Both the position numbers and the translations under genes were made by a program. This document shows, piece by piece, positions 1 to 8,844 of a stretch of DNA of 64,000 nucleotides. Position 1 is the first letter of the stretch. Every line of letters starts with the position of its first letter. The DNA comes from Pelotomaculum isophthalicicum JI (GTDB lineage Bacteria > Bacillota > Desulfotomaculia > Desulfotomaculales > Pelotomaculaceae), in assembly GCF_029478095.1 (NCBI RefSeq), contig NZ_JAKOAV010000016.1, positions 23,582 through 87,581 on the forward strand. The letters are read 5' to 3'. The notes under the pieces were generated by a model that saw nothing but the letters and a program-made list of their open reading frames with translations, made no database searches and was not told the DNA's origin.

Positions 1-2891
1 ATGATCGCCAAAAGGCTCTTATTCGTGAGCACCTGCAAAAGTTTTCCGCCCTTTATGAAAAATTGAATGAGCGCCTGGAAGAATATGTTTCTCTATTTCC
101 CATCCACCCGGCTTATTTGTCTACCTTTGAAAAGGTTATGGTGGCGGAAAAACGTGTAATTCTTAAAACCATCAGTTATGAAATGAAAAAACTCCTGAAC
201 CGGGAAGTTCCCGGTGATCAACCTGGTTTAATATCCTATGACAGCTACTGGCCATATATTGAAAATGATCCCTCACTGAAAAGCAACCCCGATATCAGAG
301 AAGTTATGAGCAAATCCAAAATATTACAGGACCGCATTCAAAATGCCTTTACCCGTCCGGTTTATAAACCAATGGCTTTGCGCATTGTCCGGGCACTGTC
401 CGTGCACCGGTTAACCACCGGGGATATTAACGCCAGGCTGGGTGTTACCTCAGAAGAACTGCGGGATAACCTCTTTCTTTATGTGGCGTTGCCGGAGGAA
501 GATTCAACATTTTTGCGCACCACCATTGAAACAGTGTTAAAAGAGATTTTAAAAACCGTAAGCTGGCAGTTTATTTCCTTTAATGAAGCCAATGGCCAGT
601 ATTATTTGGATTTAGGCAAAGTAGAGGCCATTGACGATTTGATTGAGCAAAAGGCCGGGGGGCTAACAACAGAGCAATTGGATCGCTACTATTTTGAAGC
701 GCTTGCCCTGGTGACCGACAGCGCCAAAAATACCTACGTTACCAACTACCGCATCTGGCAGCATGAACTGCCCTGGTGGGAATGTAAGGTAACACGCCAG
801 GGATACCTGTTCTTCGGCGCGCCCAATGAGCGTTCCACCGCCCAGCCGCCCCGGGATTTTTATATCTATATGCTGCAGCCTTTTGATCCGCCGAAGTTTA
901 AAGACGAGGAGCGGGCAGACGAAGTATTCTTTAAGTTAAAGCACAAAGACGAGATGTTCCTGCGGGCTCTTTCCCTCTATGCCGGCGCCAAGGAATTGAG
1001 CGCCGTCGCCGCTTCAGGAACCAAGCATTTATATGAAGGGCGCGCCGGGGATAATTTAAAGCTGCTGACCAAGTGGCTGCGGGAAAACCTTTTGAGTGCT
1101 TTTGAAGTCACTTATAAAGGCATCACCAAAAAGGTGGTTGACTGGGTTAAAACTATGCCGCCCCAAGCCAGTGTAAGGGAAATTATTGATGCTGTGGCCG
1201 CCGCCTGCTTGTCATCCTGCTTTGAAGAAAAATACCCGGATTACCCCCATTTCAGCAAGTTGAATATGCCTTTAACCAGGGAAAATCTGCCCGGGTATGT
1301 GCAGGATGCTTTAAAAAGTATTGCCGGAGCTAAAACCAAGAGCGGGACGGCCATTCTGGACGGACTGGTGCTGCTGGAAAATGAAAAGTTGGCTCCCCGC
1401 CGGTCCGGCTATGCCAGATGGATTTTAGATAAACTGGCGGAAAAGGCGCATGGTCAGGTAGTAAACCAGTCGGAGTTCATAGAAACGGTCTACAGTTGTC
1501 AGGGAACAGAGGATATAAAGTTAACCACCGCCTTTAAATTGGAACCGGAACTGCTGGTGGTGTTGCTGGCAGCGCTGGTCTACAGCGGCGATATTGTGGT
1601 GACAGTATCAGGGATCACCTATGATGCCATGAAGATGGAGCAGTTAATCAAGCTGCCCTTAAGGGAACTTAAGGATTTCAGCCATATTAAAAAGCCCAGC
1701 GGGCTGCCGGTGCCCGCTTTACAGGCACTCTTTGACCTGTTTGGTATTTCCGACGCGCTGTTGCAACAAAATGCCCTGGCGAAGGGTATTGAAGAGTTGC
1801 ATAAGTATGCCAACAACCGGTTAATCAATACTGTAAACATTTTGCAGGTGGTTCGCACAGGCATTCCCTGCTGGGACGGCGTTATTTTATCCGCCGCCGA
1901 ACAGCGGCAGTATAAAGAGAAGCTGGAAGATCTAAAAGCCTTCCTTGAGGCAGTGCTGGTTTACAACACTCCTGCCAAATTACACAACTTTAAGTTTACC
2001 GTAGAACAAGTGACCGAAAAGCGAGAAGCGCTTAACTTAGTTAAACAGTTGGCAGAGTTGCAGCAGCGGGTGACACAAATCTCCAGTCAGGCCAACTATC
2101 TAGTTGCCGCCCAGCAGCATTTACCCCTGGACCACCAGTGGCAGGAGGATGTGGAAGTAGCCCTTGGCGACTTGCTTCATGCCCTGAAAGGGGGGAAATC
2201 CTGCGAGGCGGAACTGAAGCAAATCCGGGTATTGAAGGAACAGTACCAGGAATTTTATTTGGTCATGCACAACAGAGCCAGGCTGAATGCCACTGAGGAG
2301 AATCAAAAAAATATTTTGCTGAATGATCCGGGGGTATCCGCTTTAAAACAACTGGCTACAATTGATTTACTGCCGGAAAACCAGTTAAGCCGGTTGTTAA
2401 ACCGGGTTAATTCCCTGAAAACCTGCTGGAGCTTGACTAGAAAAGACCTGGAATATCATTCCATCTGCCCGCATTGCAAGTTCCGTCCCAAAGACGAGCA
2501 GCCCGGCGCGGTGAAAAACCTGAACGGCCTGGCGGACAAGCTGCAAGGACTTCTGGACGATTGGACCGGGATGCTGCTGGATTACTTCAACGACCCGGAA
2601 GTAAAGGAAAATATCACTTTATTGAAACCGGAGCAGCAAGAGTTAGTCAACGCGCTGCAGGTGCAAAAGGAATTAACACTGCCTATTGATATTAAACTGG
2701 TTCAAGCCATTAAGGAACTTTTACAGGGTATTGAGCGGATAGAAATTACCATGGACGATTTAACGGAGATGGCGGGCAACGGCAGTCCCCTGACCGTCGA
2801 AGAGGTAAGGCAGCGTTTAGAGAAGTTATTGAAGGATCGCATAGGCTCCCAAGCTGCCAACCGTGTACGCATTATGCTCGGTCATAAGTAA
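1..2891 (+). CDS. BrxC/PglY-like BREX protein (DUF6079), N-terminus cut by window edge
   Basis: The reading frame is open from base 3 with no stop before it, so the gene begins left of the window; an internal TTG at 63 is not a convincing start. About 960 residues are visible. The segment near the left edge (FPIHPAYLSTFEKV, then VAEKRVILKTIS) is typical of the large AAA+-type DUF6079 proteins that play the BrxC/PglY role in BREX systems; the Walker motifs would lie in the missing part. A lone CPHC motif near residue 800 of the visible part may help bind a metal. BrxC/PglY is an essential BREX ATPase of unclear mechanism. It is followed, after 16 bases, by the methylase gene and reads as the same operon. 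The family call is from memory of sequence features and is fairly secure; the exact BREX subtype is inferred from neighbours. Confidence 0.75.
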   Translation, partial: DRQKALIREHLQKFSALYEKLNERLEEYVSLFPIHPAYLSTFEKVMVAEKRVILKTISYEMKKLLNREVPGDQPGLISYDSYWPYIENDPSLKSNPDIREVMSKSKILQDRIQNAFTRPVYKPMALRIVRALSVHRLTTGDINARLGVTSEELRDNLFLYVALPEEDSTFLRTTIETVLKEILKTVSWQFISFNEANGQYYLDLGKVEAIDDLIEQKAGGLTTEQLDRYYFEALALVTDSAKNTYVTNYRIWQHELPWWECKVTRQGYLFFGAPNERSTAQPPRDFYIYMLQPFDPPKFKDEERADEVFFKLKHKDEMFLRALSLYAGAKELSAVAASGTKHLYEGRAGDNLKLLTKWLRENLLSAFEVTYKGITKKVVDWVKTMPPQASVREIIDAVAAACLSSCFEEKYPDYPHFSKLNMPLTRENLPGYVQDALKSIAGAKTKSGTAILDGLVLLENEKLAPRRSGYARWILDKLAEKAHGQVVNQSEFIETVYSCQGTEDIKLTTAFKLEPELLVVLLAALVYSGDIVVTVSGITYDAMKMEQLIKLPLRELKDFSHIKKPSGLPVPALQALFDLFGISDALLQQNALAKGIEELHKYANNRLINTVNILQVVRTGIPCWDGVILSAAEQRQYKEKLEDLKAFLEAVLVYNTPAKLHNFKFTVEQVTEKREALNLVKQLAELQQRVTQISSQANYLVAAQQHLPLDHQWQEDVEVALGDLLHALKGGKSCEAELKQIRVLKEQYQEFYLVMHNRARLNATEENQKNILLNDPGVSALKQLATIDLLPENQLSRLLNRVNSLKTCWSLTRKDLEYHSICPHCKFRPKDEQPGAVKNLNGLADKLQGLLDDWTGMLLDYFNDPEVKENITLLKPEQQELVNALQVQKELTLPIDIKLVQAIKELLQGIERIEITMDDLTEMAGNGSPLTVEEVRQRLEKLLKDRIGSQAANRVRIMLGHK

Positions 2892-2907
2892 TGGAGGGGA
2901 GAAGAAC

Positions 2908-5715
2908 TTGGTTTTCAAGGATACGAAACAAATAACGATGTTAGATCATGAGCAAGACACCGAAGATCAACCGGTAACCTGCCTGGGGATGACCTTTGCC
3001 GATGACGAGGCCCGCCGGGCGTATTTTACGGAGGAACTGCGCAGAAGACTGCCTGAATTAAGACAAATGGAAGGGTTTCCGATTGGTGAGGATGAAGACA
3101 TCCTCGCCCTTTCGGACCCGCCTTATTATACTGCTTGCCCGAATCCGTTCATACCGGATTTTATTAAATATTGGAAAGAGGAAAAGAGAAAGTTATATGG
3201 TGAAGACCAAGAGGAGTATCACAGGGAACCTTTTGCCGCGGATGTATCGGAAGGGAAGAATGACCCGATTTATAACGCGCATAGTTACCATACCAAGGTG
3301 CCTCATAAGGCGATTATGCGGTACATCCTGCATTACACAGAGCCGGGAGACGTGGTCTTTGACGGGTTTTGCGGAACGGGGATGACGGGGGTAGCGGCCC
3401 AACTGTGTGGAGACCAAAGCGTAATTGCTTCACTTGGCTATAAGTTGACCGAAGATGGGTACATCCTGGATGAAAACAAGCAGACGGTCTCTCGGTTTGG
3501 ATGCCGGCACCCTGTTCTGAACGACCTTTCGCCCGCCGCAACTTTGATCGCCGCAGGCTATAACCTGACAGCCGATGCAAAAGGGTTCGCCCGGCATGCC
3601 AAGATGCTTTTGGACAAGTTCAACAGTGAATACGGGTGGATGTATGAAACGCGGGACCCCAAAACTGGCGCAGTTTGTCCGGTTGACTTCACAGTTTGGA
3701 CCGAAGTATTCAACTGTCCTCATTGCTCCGGGGAATTGGAATTCTGGAGTCTGGCCTATGACGAGGCGTCAGGGAAGTTTGAAGACCGACTCACCTGTCC
3801 TCACTGTTCGGCGGATATTTCTAAACGTGACCTCGTTAGACTCACAACCACTTACTACGACAATACGGTCGGGTCAATCCGGACGCGGCAGGTCTTGCGT
3901 CCGGTCGATATCCGATACCAGCACATGGGAGTCAAGAAGAGCAAAAAACCTGATCAAGATGATAATGCCGTCCTGGAGAGAGTTGAAAAACTGATGGAGG
4001 ATATCTATTACCCCACTGAATTGATGATGTTTGTTCCGGAGGGGGAAGAATGGGGCGATGACTTTCGACCAACAATCAGCCGTGTTCACGATTTTCATTT
4101 GCCGCGCCAGCTCGTCGCCTTCTCTCTGCTATGGCAAATGACGGATGACCTCCCCAGTGAGGAAATGAAGCGGCTCTGGCGGTTTACATTACAGAGCGTC
4201 CTTGTGAGCTTCACCCGCCGAAATAGGTTTTTAAAGAATGCCTATTCTCAGGTTAATCGTGCACTGAGCGGTACGTTGTATATGGGCTCAACAGTCAGCG
4301 AGCCAAGCCCCACCTATGTATTGACCGGCAAGATTAAAAGATTTGGCAACGCTATTCCAAAGGGCGGCTCTCCGGCAGTCATAACCACGCAATCTCTCGC
4401 CTCAGTGTTGATTCCGGATAACTGCGTCGATTACGTGTTCATCGATCCGCCCTTCGGCGACAACTTACCCTATGCCGAGTTGAATTTCCTGTGGGAGGCG
4501 TGGCTTCGGGTATTCACCAATGCTGGTCAGGATGCGATTGTCAGTAGGAAGTGGAAAAAAGACTTGGCCGTTTACACGAACATGATGACGTCCTGTCTGA
4601 AACAGGTTTATCGCATCCTCAAGCCGGGCCGGTGGGTTACGGTGGAATTTCACAATTCAAAGAACGCCGTATGGACTGCGATACAAGAAGCACTGGGACG
4701 CGCCGGCTTCATCATTGCTGACGTAAGTGTCCTCGACAAGGGGATGAGGACCAAGAAGCAGTTGCATGCCAGAGCGGTTGACAAAGACCTGGTCATATCG
4801 GCCTACAAACCGAACGGCGGGCTCGAGCAAAGATTCCAGCTCATAGCCGGAACTGAAGAAGGGGTCTGGGATTTTGTCCGGACTCACCTGCGCCGGCTCC
4901 CCGTCTTTATTGTCAAAGACGGGACAGGACAAGTGATAGCGGAAAGACAGCAGGTCTTATTATTCGACCGCATGGTTGCTTTTCATGTTCAACGTGGAGT
5001 TACCGTTCCCCTGTCTGCAGGCGAATTTTATCAGGGGCTGGCCCAGCGCTTTCCCGAGCGTGACGGCATGTACTTCCTGATGGACCAGGTGGTTGAATAC
5101 GAGCGCCTGCGTGTGGCCTCCCGTGAGATAATACAACCCGAATTCTTTGTCTCCGATGAATCATCGGCCATCCAATGGCTCAAAGAGCAGCTTGCCAGAA
5201 AACCACAGACTTTCAGGGAGCTTCAGCCGCAGTTTATGCGTGAAACGCAAGGTGGTTGGCATAAATACGAGAAACCTCTGGAGCTTTCGGTATTGCTCGA
5301 GCAAAACTTCCTTCGCTACGACGGCAGTGATGAATTACCCAGCCAGATTCACAGCTACCTGTCTACGAATTTCAAGGACCTCAGAAAATTGGCCAAGGAC
5401 GATGAGACCCTTCGTAGTAGAGGGAAGGATCGCTGGTATGTTCCGGACCCCAATAAACAGGCTGACTTGGAGAAGTTGCGCGAGAAATCCCTGCTGCGCG
5501 AATTCGCTTCATATATTGAAGAAATAAAGAAAAGCAAGAGAAAATTAAAGCTGTTTCGTACCGAGGCCATCCGGGCCGGCTTTAGAAAGGCCTGGGGAGA
5601 TAATGATTATCAAACAATTGTCGAGATTGGCCGGCGTTTGCCGGAAAGCGTCCTGCAAGAGGACGATAAATTGTTGATGTACTACGACAACGCGCAAATC
5701 CGGCTGGGGATGTAA
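2908..5715 (+). CDS. pglX: PglX-like adenine-specific DNA methyltransferase of the BREX cassette
   Basis: A protein of about 935 residues. A DPPY catalytic motif is at residue 70 and the SAM-binding motif FDGFCGTGMTG near residue 154, so the order is motif IV then motif I, as in beta-class amino-methyltransferases. Two CPHC motifs near residues 270 and 296 suggest a zinc ribbon (CPHC-x-CPHC). A second motif IV-like IDPPFGDNLPYAELNF is near residue 512. The C-terminal third is likely target recognition or a regulatory region. I chose TTG 2908 because GGAGGGG lies 8 bases upstream; ATG 2938 is the alternative. In BREX the methylase marks host DNA and is required for restriction. The classical DUF1156 N-terminus is not evident. 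Next to DUF6079, PglZ and BrxA it fits the type 3 PglXI slot. Confidence 0.75.
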   Translation: MVFKDTKQITMLDHEQDTEDQPVTCLGMTFADDEARRAYFTEELRRRLPELRQMEGFPIGEDEDILALSDPPYYTACPNPFIPDFIKYWKEEKRKLYGEDQEEYHREPFAADVSEGKNDPIYNAHSYHTKVPHKAIMRYILHYTEPGDVVFDGFCGTGMTGVAAQLCGDQSVIASLGYKLTEDGYILDENKQTVSRFGCRHPVLNDLSPAATLIAAGYNLTADAKGFARHAKMLLDKFNSEYGWMYETRDPKTGAVCPVDFTVWTEVFNCPHCSGELEFWSLAYDEASGKFEDRLTCPHCSADISKRDLVRLTTTYYDNTVGSIRTRQVLRPVDIRYQHMGVKKSKKPDQDDNAVLERVEKLMEDIYYPTELMMFVPEGEEWGDDFRPTISRVHDFHLPRQLVAFSLLWQMTDDLPSEEMKRLWRFTLQSVLVSFTRRNRFLKNAYSQVNRALSGTLYMGSTVSEPSPTYVLTGKIKRFGNAIPKGGSPAVITTQSLASVLIPDNCVDYVFIDPPFGDNLPYAELNFLWEAWLRVFTNAGQDAIVSRKWKKDLAVYTNMMTSCLKQVYRILKPGRWVTVEFHNSKNAVWTAIQEALGRAGFIIADVSVLDKGMRTKKQLHARAVDKDLVISAYKPNGGLEQRFQLIAGTEEGVWDFVRTHLRRLPVFIVKDGTGQVIAERQQVLLFDRMVAFHVQRGVTVPLSAGEFYQGLAQRFPERDGMYFLMDQVVEYERLRVASREIIQPEFFVSDESSAIQWLKEQLARKPQTFRELQPQFMRETQGGWHKYEKPLELSVLLEQNFLRYDGSDELPSQIHSYLSTNFKDLRKLAKDDETLRSRGKDRWYVPDPNKQADLEKLREKSLLREFASYIEEIKKSKRKLKLFRTEAIRAGFRKAWGDNDYQTIVEIGRRLPESVLQEDDKLLMYYDNAQIRLGM

Positions 5716-5740
5716 TGTGAGTAATCTCGTGGTTTAGTAC

Positions 5741-5770
5741 ATAATTATGCTATAATAATAGCATAATTAT
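5741..5770 (+). promoter_or_regulatory. Palindromic operator over an extended -10 promoter of the antitoxin gene
   Basis: A perfect inverted repeat with 13-base arms (ATAATTATGCTAT and ATAGCATAATTAT) is separated by AATA. It contains TGCTATAAT, an extended -10 element, at 5748-5756, and lies 18 bases before the Phd-type antitoxin start. Phd/YefM antitoxins bind palindromes of this kind to repress their own operon, so autoregulation is the likely function. Confidence 0.7.
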
Positions 5771-5788
5771 TGACGAGGTGTTGATATT

Positions 5789-6214
5789 ATGCCACAAATT
5801 AGACCAATTACCGATCTGAGAAATACCAATGAAATTTCAGAAATATGCCATAAACCAGGAGAACCGGTTTTTATTACCAAAAACGGATATGGTGATTTGG
5901 TTGTGATGAGTATAGAAACCTATGAGCGTCAGTTTGCTCTTGTTGAGGTTAACAAAAAGCTCACTGATGCCGGGAAAGAGCTTGCGCAGGGAGTTCCTTT
6001 AACACAAATTATACTTAAAGAATCACAATACCGCTTTTTGACTGAAGTTGCCGGATTGAAGGGTATAAGTATATCTGAGGTAATCCGGCAATTGGTCGAC
6101 GAAAAGCAGTGTGAGATTTCATATGCCCAGGCTGAGGGAGCCGTGGAAATGAGTAAAGGTGCTGTTGCTGGAGATGGTAGTAACGTTCACCATGACGAGG
6201 TTTTATGTGAATAA
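5789..6214 (+). CDS. Phd/YefM-type antitoxin with C-terminal ribbon-helix-helix-like extension
   Basis: A protein of 141 residues. Residues 1-55 match the Phd/YefM antitoxin fold (PITDLRNTNEISEICHK, then PVFITKNGYGDLVVMS), the domain that dimerises and binds operator DNA. Residues 65-105 (ESQYRFLTEVAGLKGISISE, then VIRQLVDEK) have the pattern of a ribbon-helix-helix domain, so it is longer than the usual 80-90 residues. The start ATG has GAGGTG 8 bases upstream. No RelE, Doc or PIN toxin partner follows; the next genes are a broken HEPN and an MNT. It may be an orphan antitoxin or act with a distant toxin. The preceding palindrome is its probable operator. Confidence 0.7.
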   Translation: MPQIRPITDLRNTNEISEICHKPGEPVFITKNGYGDLVVMSIETYERQFALVEVNKKLTDAGKELAQGVPLTQIILKESQYRFLTEVAGLKGISISEVIRQLVDEKQCEISYAQAEGAVEMSKGAVAGDGSNVHHDEVLCE

Positions 6215-6486
6215 GATAGTATTTGCAGCCTTCTTGCGTTATATACGCAAGGTATAAAGGCGTTTGGGCATGGGATTTGGTGTCATTAGCTGGTAGTGCC
6301 GGCTTGCTTGAAAAATGTACAAAAGAGCTGAGGGACTTGTTACGCCGTCTTTCTCTATATTATATTGAAACTAGGTATCCCGATAAACGTGCCGTTCTGG
6401 AAGCCAAATGCACTAAAGAGCATACGAAAGAAATTCTGGAACGCTCAAAGGGGGCTGTGAAATGGTTAAAAAACATGTTGAAGTAG
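6192..6486 (+). pseudogene. HEPN-domain toxin remnant, N-terminus degraded
   Basis: The intact part (from a TTG at 6223) reads YKGVWAWDLVSLAG and LYYIETRYPDKR, which match the middle and C-terminal helices of HEPN proteins paired with MNT nucleotidyltransferases. The first helices are missing from this frame. A fragment resembling the preceding helix (VFAAFLRYI) occurs in another frame from about 6219 and ends in a TAA at 6255, so a frameshift or deletion has damaged the gene. The usual upstream DLxxA and QQAxEKALKA segment is absent. The end overlaps the MNT start by 25 bases, the normal HEPN-MNT arrangement. It is probably inactive. Confidence 0.6.
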
Positions 6487-6785
6487 TTGTGGGTGAATTT
6501 ATAAAGGCTTTAAAAAGTAGGAACATTCGTGTTGAAAAAGCCATCTTGTTTGGGTCTTATGCAAAAGGGAGCGCGGGTAAAGATAGTGATATTGATATTG
6601 CTGTAATTTCTCCGGACTTTGGCCAAGACTATGTGGAGGAAGCAGTTATGCTTAAAGAAATCAGTGAAGATATTGATTTAGATATTTCTCCAAGACCCTA
6701 TTCTCTGGAAGAATATAAAAATATCAAGAAAGGACAATTCCTTTATGACGAGATTATTTTAAAGGGTAAACTGATTGTAAGCTAA
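6462..6785 (+). CDS. MNT-type nucleotidyltransferase (HEPN-MNT antitoxin)
   Basis: A protein of 107 residues with the minimal nucleotidyltransferase signature GSYAKGSAGKDSDIDIAV near residues 29-46, including the GS motif and the DxD metal-binding pair. A third acidic position is likely in DIDLDIS. MNT proteins neutralise HEPN RNases by AMPylating them. The ATG has AAAGGGGGC upstream. The catalytic residues look intact although the cognate HEPN gene just upstream is damaged. It is part of the toxin-antitoxin patch between the methylase and pglZ. Confidence 0.8.
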   Translation: MVKKHVEVVVGEFIKALKSRNIRVEKAILFGSYAKGSAGKDSDIDIAVISPDFGQDYVEEAVMLKEISEDIDLDISPRPYSLEEYKNIKKGQFLYDEIILKGKLIVS

Positions 6786-6804
6786 GGATATCATTTTTAG
6801 TAAT

Positions 6805-6840
6805 CATTACAACGATAATGTGCAAATCCGTTCAGGTATG
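6805..6840 (+). repeat. Diverged copy of the methylase 3' end (coding scar)
   Basis: Translated in the matching frame this stretch gives YNDNVQIRSGM, against YYDNAQIRLGM at the very end of the methylase gene (about 5680-5712). By hand I count 24 of 33 bases identical, with most differences at third codon positions, so the resemblance is that of homologous coding sequence. It has no stop where the methylase ends and no gene of its own. It may be the surviving 3' end of a second methylase allele or of an older gene split by insertion of the toxin-antitoxin patch. Confidence 0.55.
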
Positions 6841-6863
6841 AAGAGAAGGACAGGTGACCCCTT

Positions 6864-8828
6864 TTGAGTACGTGGCGCGATCAGGTGCTGAGGGATTTTC
6901 AGGAACCGGTGCCGCCACTTACGCTGGTGGCGGATCCGGATCATTTGCTGTTGGATGAAGTTCTACTGTCGTCCTTTAAGGACAGCCAAGTGGAATTCGT
7001 CCAATACGGTGACCCGGTGGCCTTTCGTTACCTGTTTGAATTCAGTTATCGTAAAGCGCTGGAAGAGCGAACCTTAAGGTTGCTGGTGCGGGTAAATGAT
7101 GTTACTCTGGAGCAAATGCCTTACGATTTGCTGCAAATGGGGCGAAAACTAACCTACCGGGTGCAAACCATATTTCCAAAGCTGTCACCCCAAGTGGTGA
7201 AGCAATTGGCCTCCCAGGACTTAGATGCCTTGTATGCCGTCCGCGGACAGTATCAAGGCGCTGCTTCTTATGGCGAAACCTGTGATTTTATCTTGCGCAG
7301 GGTTTTTAAAGTGGCCTATGACATGATCGATAATGAAACGGAACTGGTCAAGTACTTGCTTTCTAAACATTACCGTCAGAGACTATACCCGGAGGTAATC
7401 GAGTCATATCTCATCGAACAATTACAGATGCAAAAGGGGTTAAATAAGCTGCCGTTGGCAGAGTTGGTAAAATCCCCGTCCTTTTTTTATAGCTATCTGC
7501 AAAACCAGTGGGTTGTGTATTTGCAAATCCTGCAAGAAAAACCGTTGGTATTAATGGACGATAGCCTGCCAAAGGGCATCTATGGCAAAGAAAAACCCCA
7601 TCCCTTTGACGATGAAGATGTTTACCGTTTATTAGATAACCTGTTTATTGAAGGGTACTTGAAACCGGTGAAGGGCTTTAACAGTAAGCGGTTACCTCAA
7701 TGGACCCATGTCGGGCTGGTGATTGATCCTGCCAGCGACCACAAAAATCGTCTTAAAGGACTACTGGTAAACTTAAAGGAGAAGCTTCAGGCAATCGGAA
7801 ATTACCGGGACTGGTTGAATGTCGTTCCGTTGTACGGTGAAATAAAAGATTTAATTTTATCCATGAATTTTACCCAAAATGAAACTGTTCTTAGCGAAGT
7901 AAAAGCCGTCGAGGCCGGGATGGACGCCCAATTTGAGCTATGGATGCTCCGTAACTATGGAGGGTTGCTAAACCTTCCCTATTTGCCGAAACCGGTGATG
8001 CTGCACCAGGTGTCCCATTATTTAGCCGCTAAACATTATGCAAAAGTTGCCCTGGTGGTCTTGGATGGTATGAGTTATGTCCAGTGGGCGCAAATACGGA
8101 AGCATTTACAGGCGAAAAACTTTGTTTTTGATGAGTTGAGTGTTTTCGCCTGGATTCCCACCATTACTTCTATATCCAGACAAGCCCTTTTTACCGGAGA
8201 AATGCCCGTATATTTCTCCCATACCTTGGGAACCACCAGGAAAGAAGAAGCAACATGGAAACTTTATTGGGAGAACCATGATGTGTTCAAGGCTTATACC
8301 GGCTATGAAAAAAGATTAGGTCAAAGAGAAGGGGCTTATCGATCCCCTGATAGTTTACAAAAACCTTCACTAAAAGTGCTTGGCCTGGTGATTGATACCA
8401 TTGACAATCTGGTTCATACGGCCCTGCAAGGGCACAGAGGGATGTACGCTGAGCTCAAGTTATGGCTTGAAAAAGGGTATCTGGCAGGACTTTTGGCAGA
8501 TTTAATGAATAAAGGCTTCGAGGTTTACTTGACTTCCGATCATGGTAATAAGGAAAGCCGGGGCATTGGCCGTGTCTCGGAGGGTGTTCTGGCGGAAACA
8601 CGGGGGGAACGGGTTAGAATCTATAAAGATAAGATGTTGCGCGATAAGGCGGCTGCTGCTTACTCTTCATTGGCCTGGACCGGGTCCGGCTTGCCGGAGG
8701 ACGTGTATGTATTGCTGGCCAAAAGCGGAGAAGCTTTTATTCAAAAAGGTGAACATGTGGTCAGTCACGGGGGGATCAGCCTGGAGGAAGTAGTGGTGCC
8801 TTTTATACACATTACAGGCAAACAATAA
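6864..8828 (+). CDS. pglZ: BREX phosphatase-like protein PglZ
   Basis: A protein of 654 residues in the alkaline phosphatase superfamily. Visible motifs are VVLDGMSYVQW near residue 400 (nucleophile region), PTITSISRQALFTGE near 432, TSDHGN near 556 (metal ligands) and SHGG near 633. Its length fits the PglZ of BREX type 3. PglZ is one of two proteins shared by all BREX subtypes and is needed for phage exclusion; its enzymatic role is not settled. The TTG start has AGGTGA 8 bases upstream. brxA follows after 16 bases, so the two are cotranscribed. The gene begins just after the toxin-antitoxin patch and methylase scar, so the promoter that now drives it may be the antitoxin operon's. Confidence 0.88.
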   Translation: MSTWRDQVLRDFQEPVPPLTLVADPDHLLLDEVLLSSFKDSQVEFVQYGDPVAFRYLFEFSYRKALEERTLRLLVRVNDVTLEQMPYDLLQMGRKLTYRVQTIFPKLSPQVVKQLASQDLDALYAVRGQYQGAASYGETCDFILRRVFKVAYDMIDNETELVKYLLSKHYRQRLYPEVIESYLIEQLQMQKGLNKLPLAELVKSPSFFYSYLQNQWVVYLQILQEKPLVLMDDSLPKGIYGKEKPHPFDDEDVYRLLDNLFIEGYLKPVKGFNSKRLPQWTHVGLVIDPASDHKNRLKGLLVNLKEKLQAIGNYRDWLNVVPLYGEIKDLILSMNFTQNETVLSEVKAVEAGMDAQFELWMLRNYGGLLNLPYLPKPVMLHQVSHYLAAKHYAKVALVVLDGMSYVQWAQIRKHLQAKNFVFDELSVFAWIPTITSISRQALFTGEMPVYFSHTLGTTRKEEATWKLYWENHDVFKAYTGYEKRLGQREGAYRSPDSLQKPSLKVLGLVIDTIDNLVHTALQGHRGMYAELKLWLEKGYLAGLLADLMNKGFEVYLTSDHGNKESRGIGRVSEGVLAETRGERVRIYKDKMLRDKAAAAYSSLAWTGSGLPEDVYVLLAKSGEAFIQKGEHVVSHGGISLEEVVVPFIHITGKQ

Positions 8829-8844
8829 TTTTTAGAGGTTTAAA

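Noticed and set aside
3314..3723. Minus-strand open frames inside the methylase gene
   Set aside because: They mirror the codon structure of the plus-strand gene and have no motifs or ribosome-binding sites.
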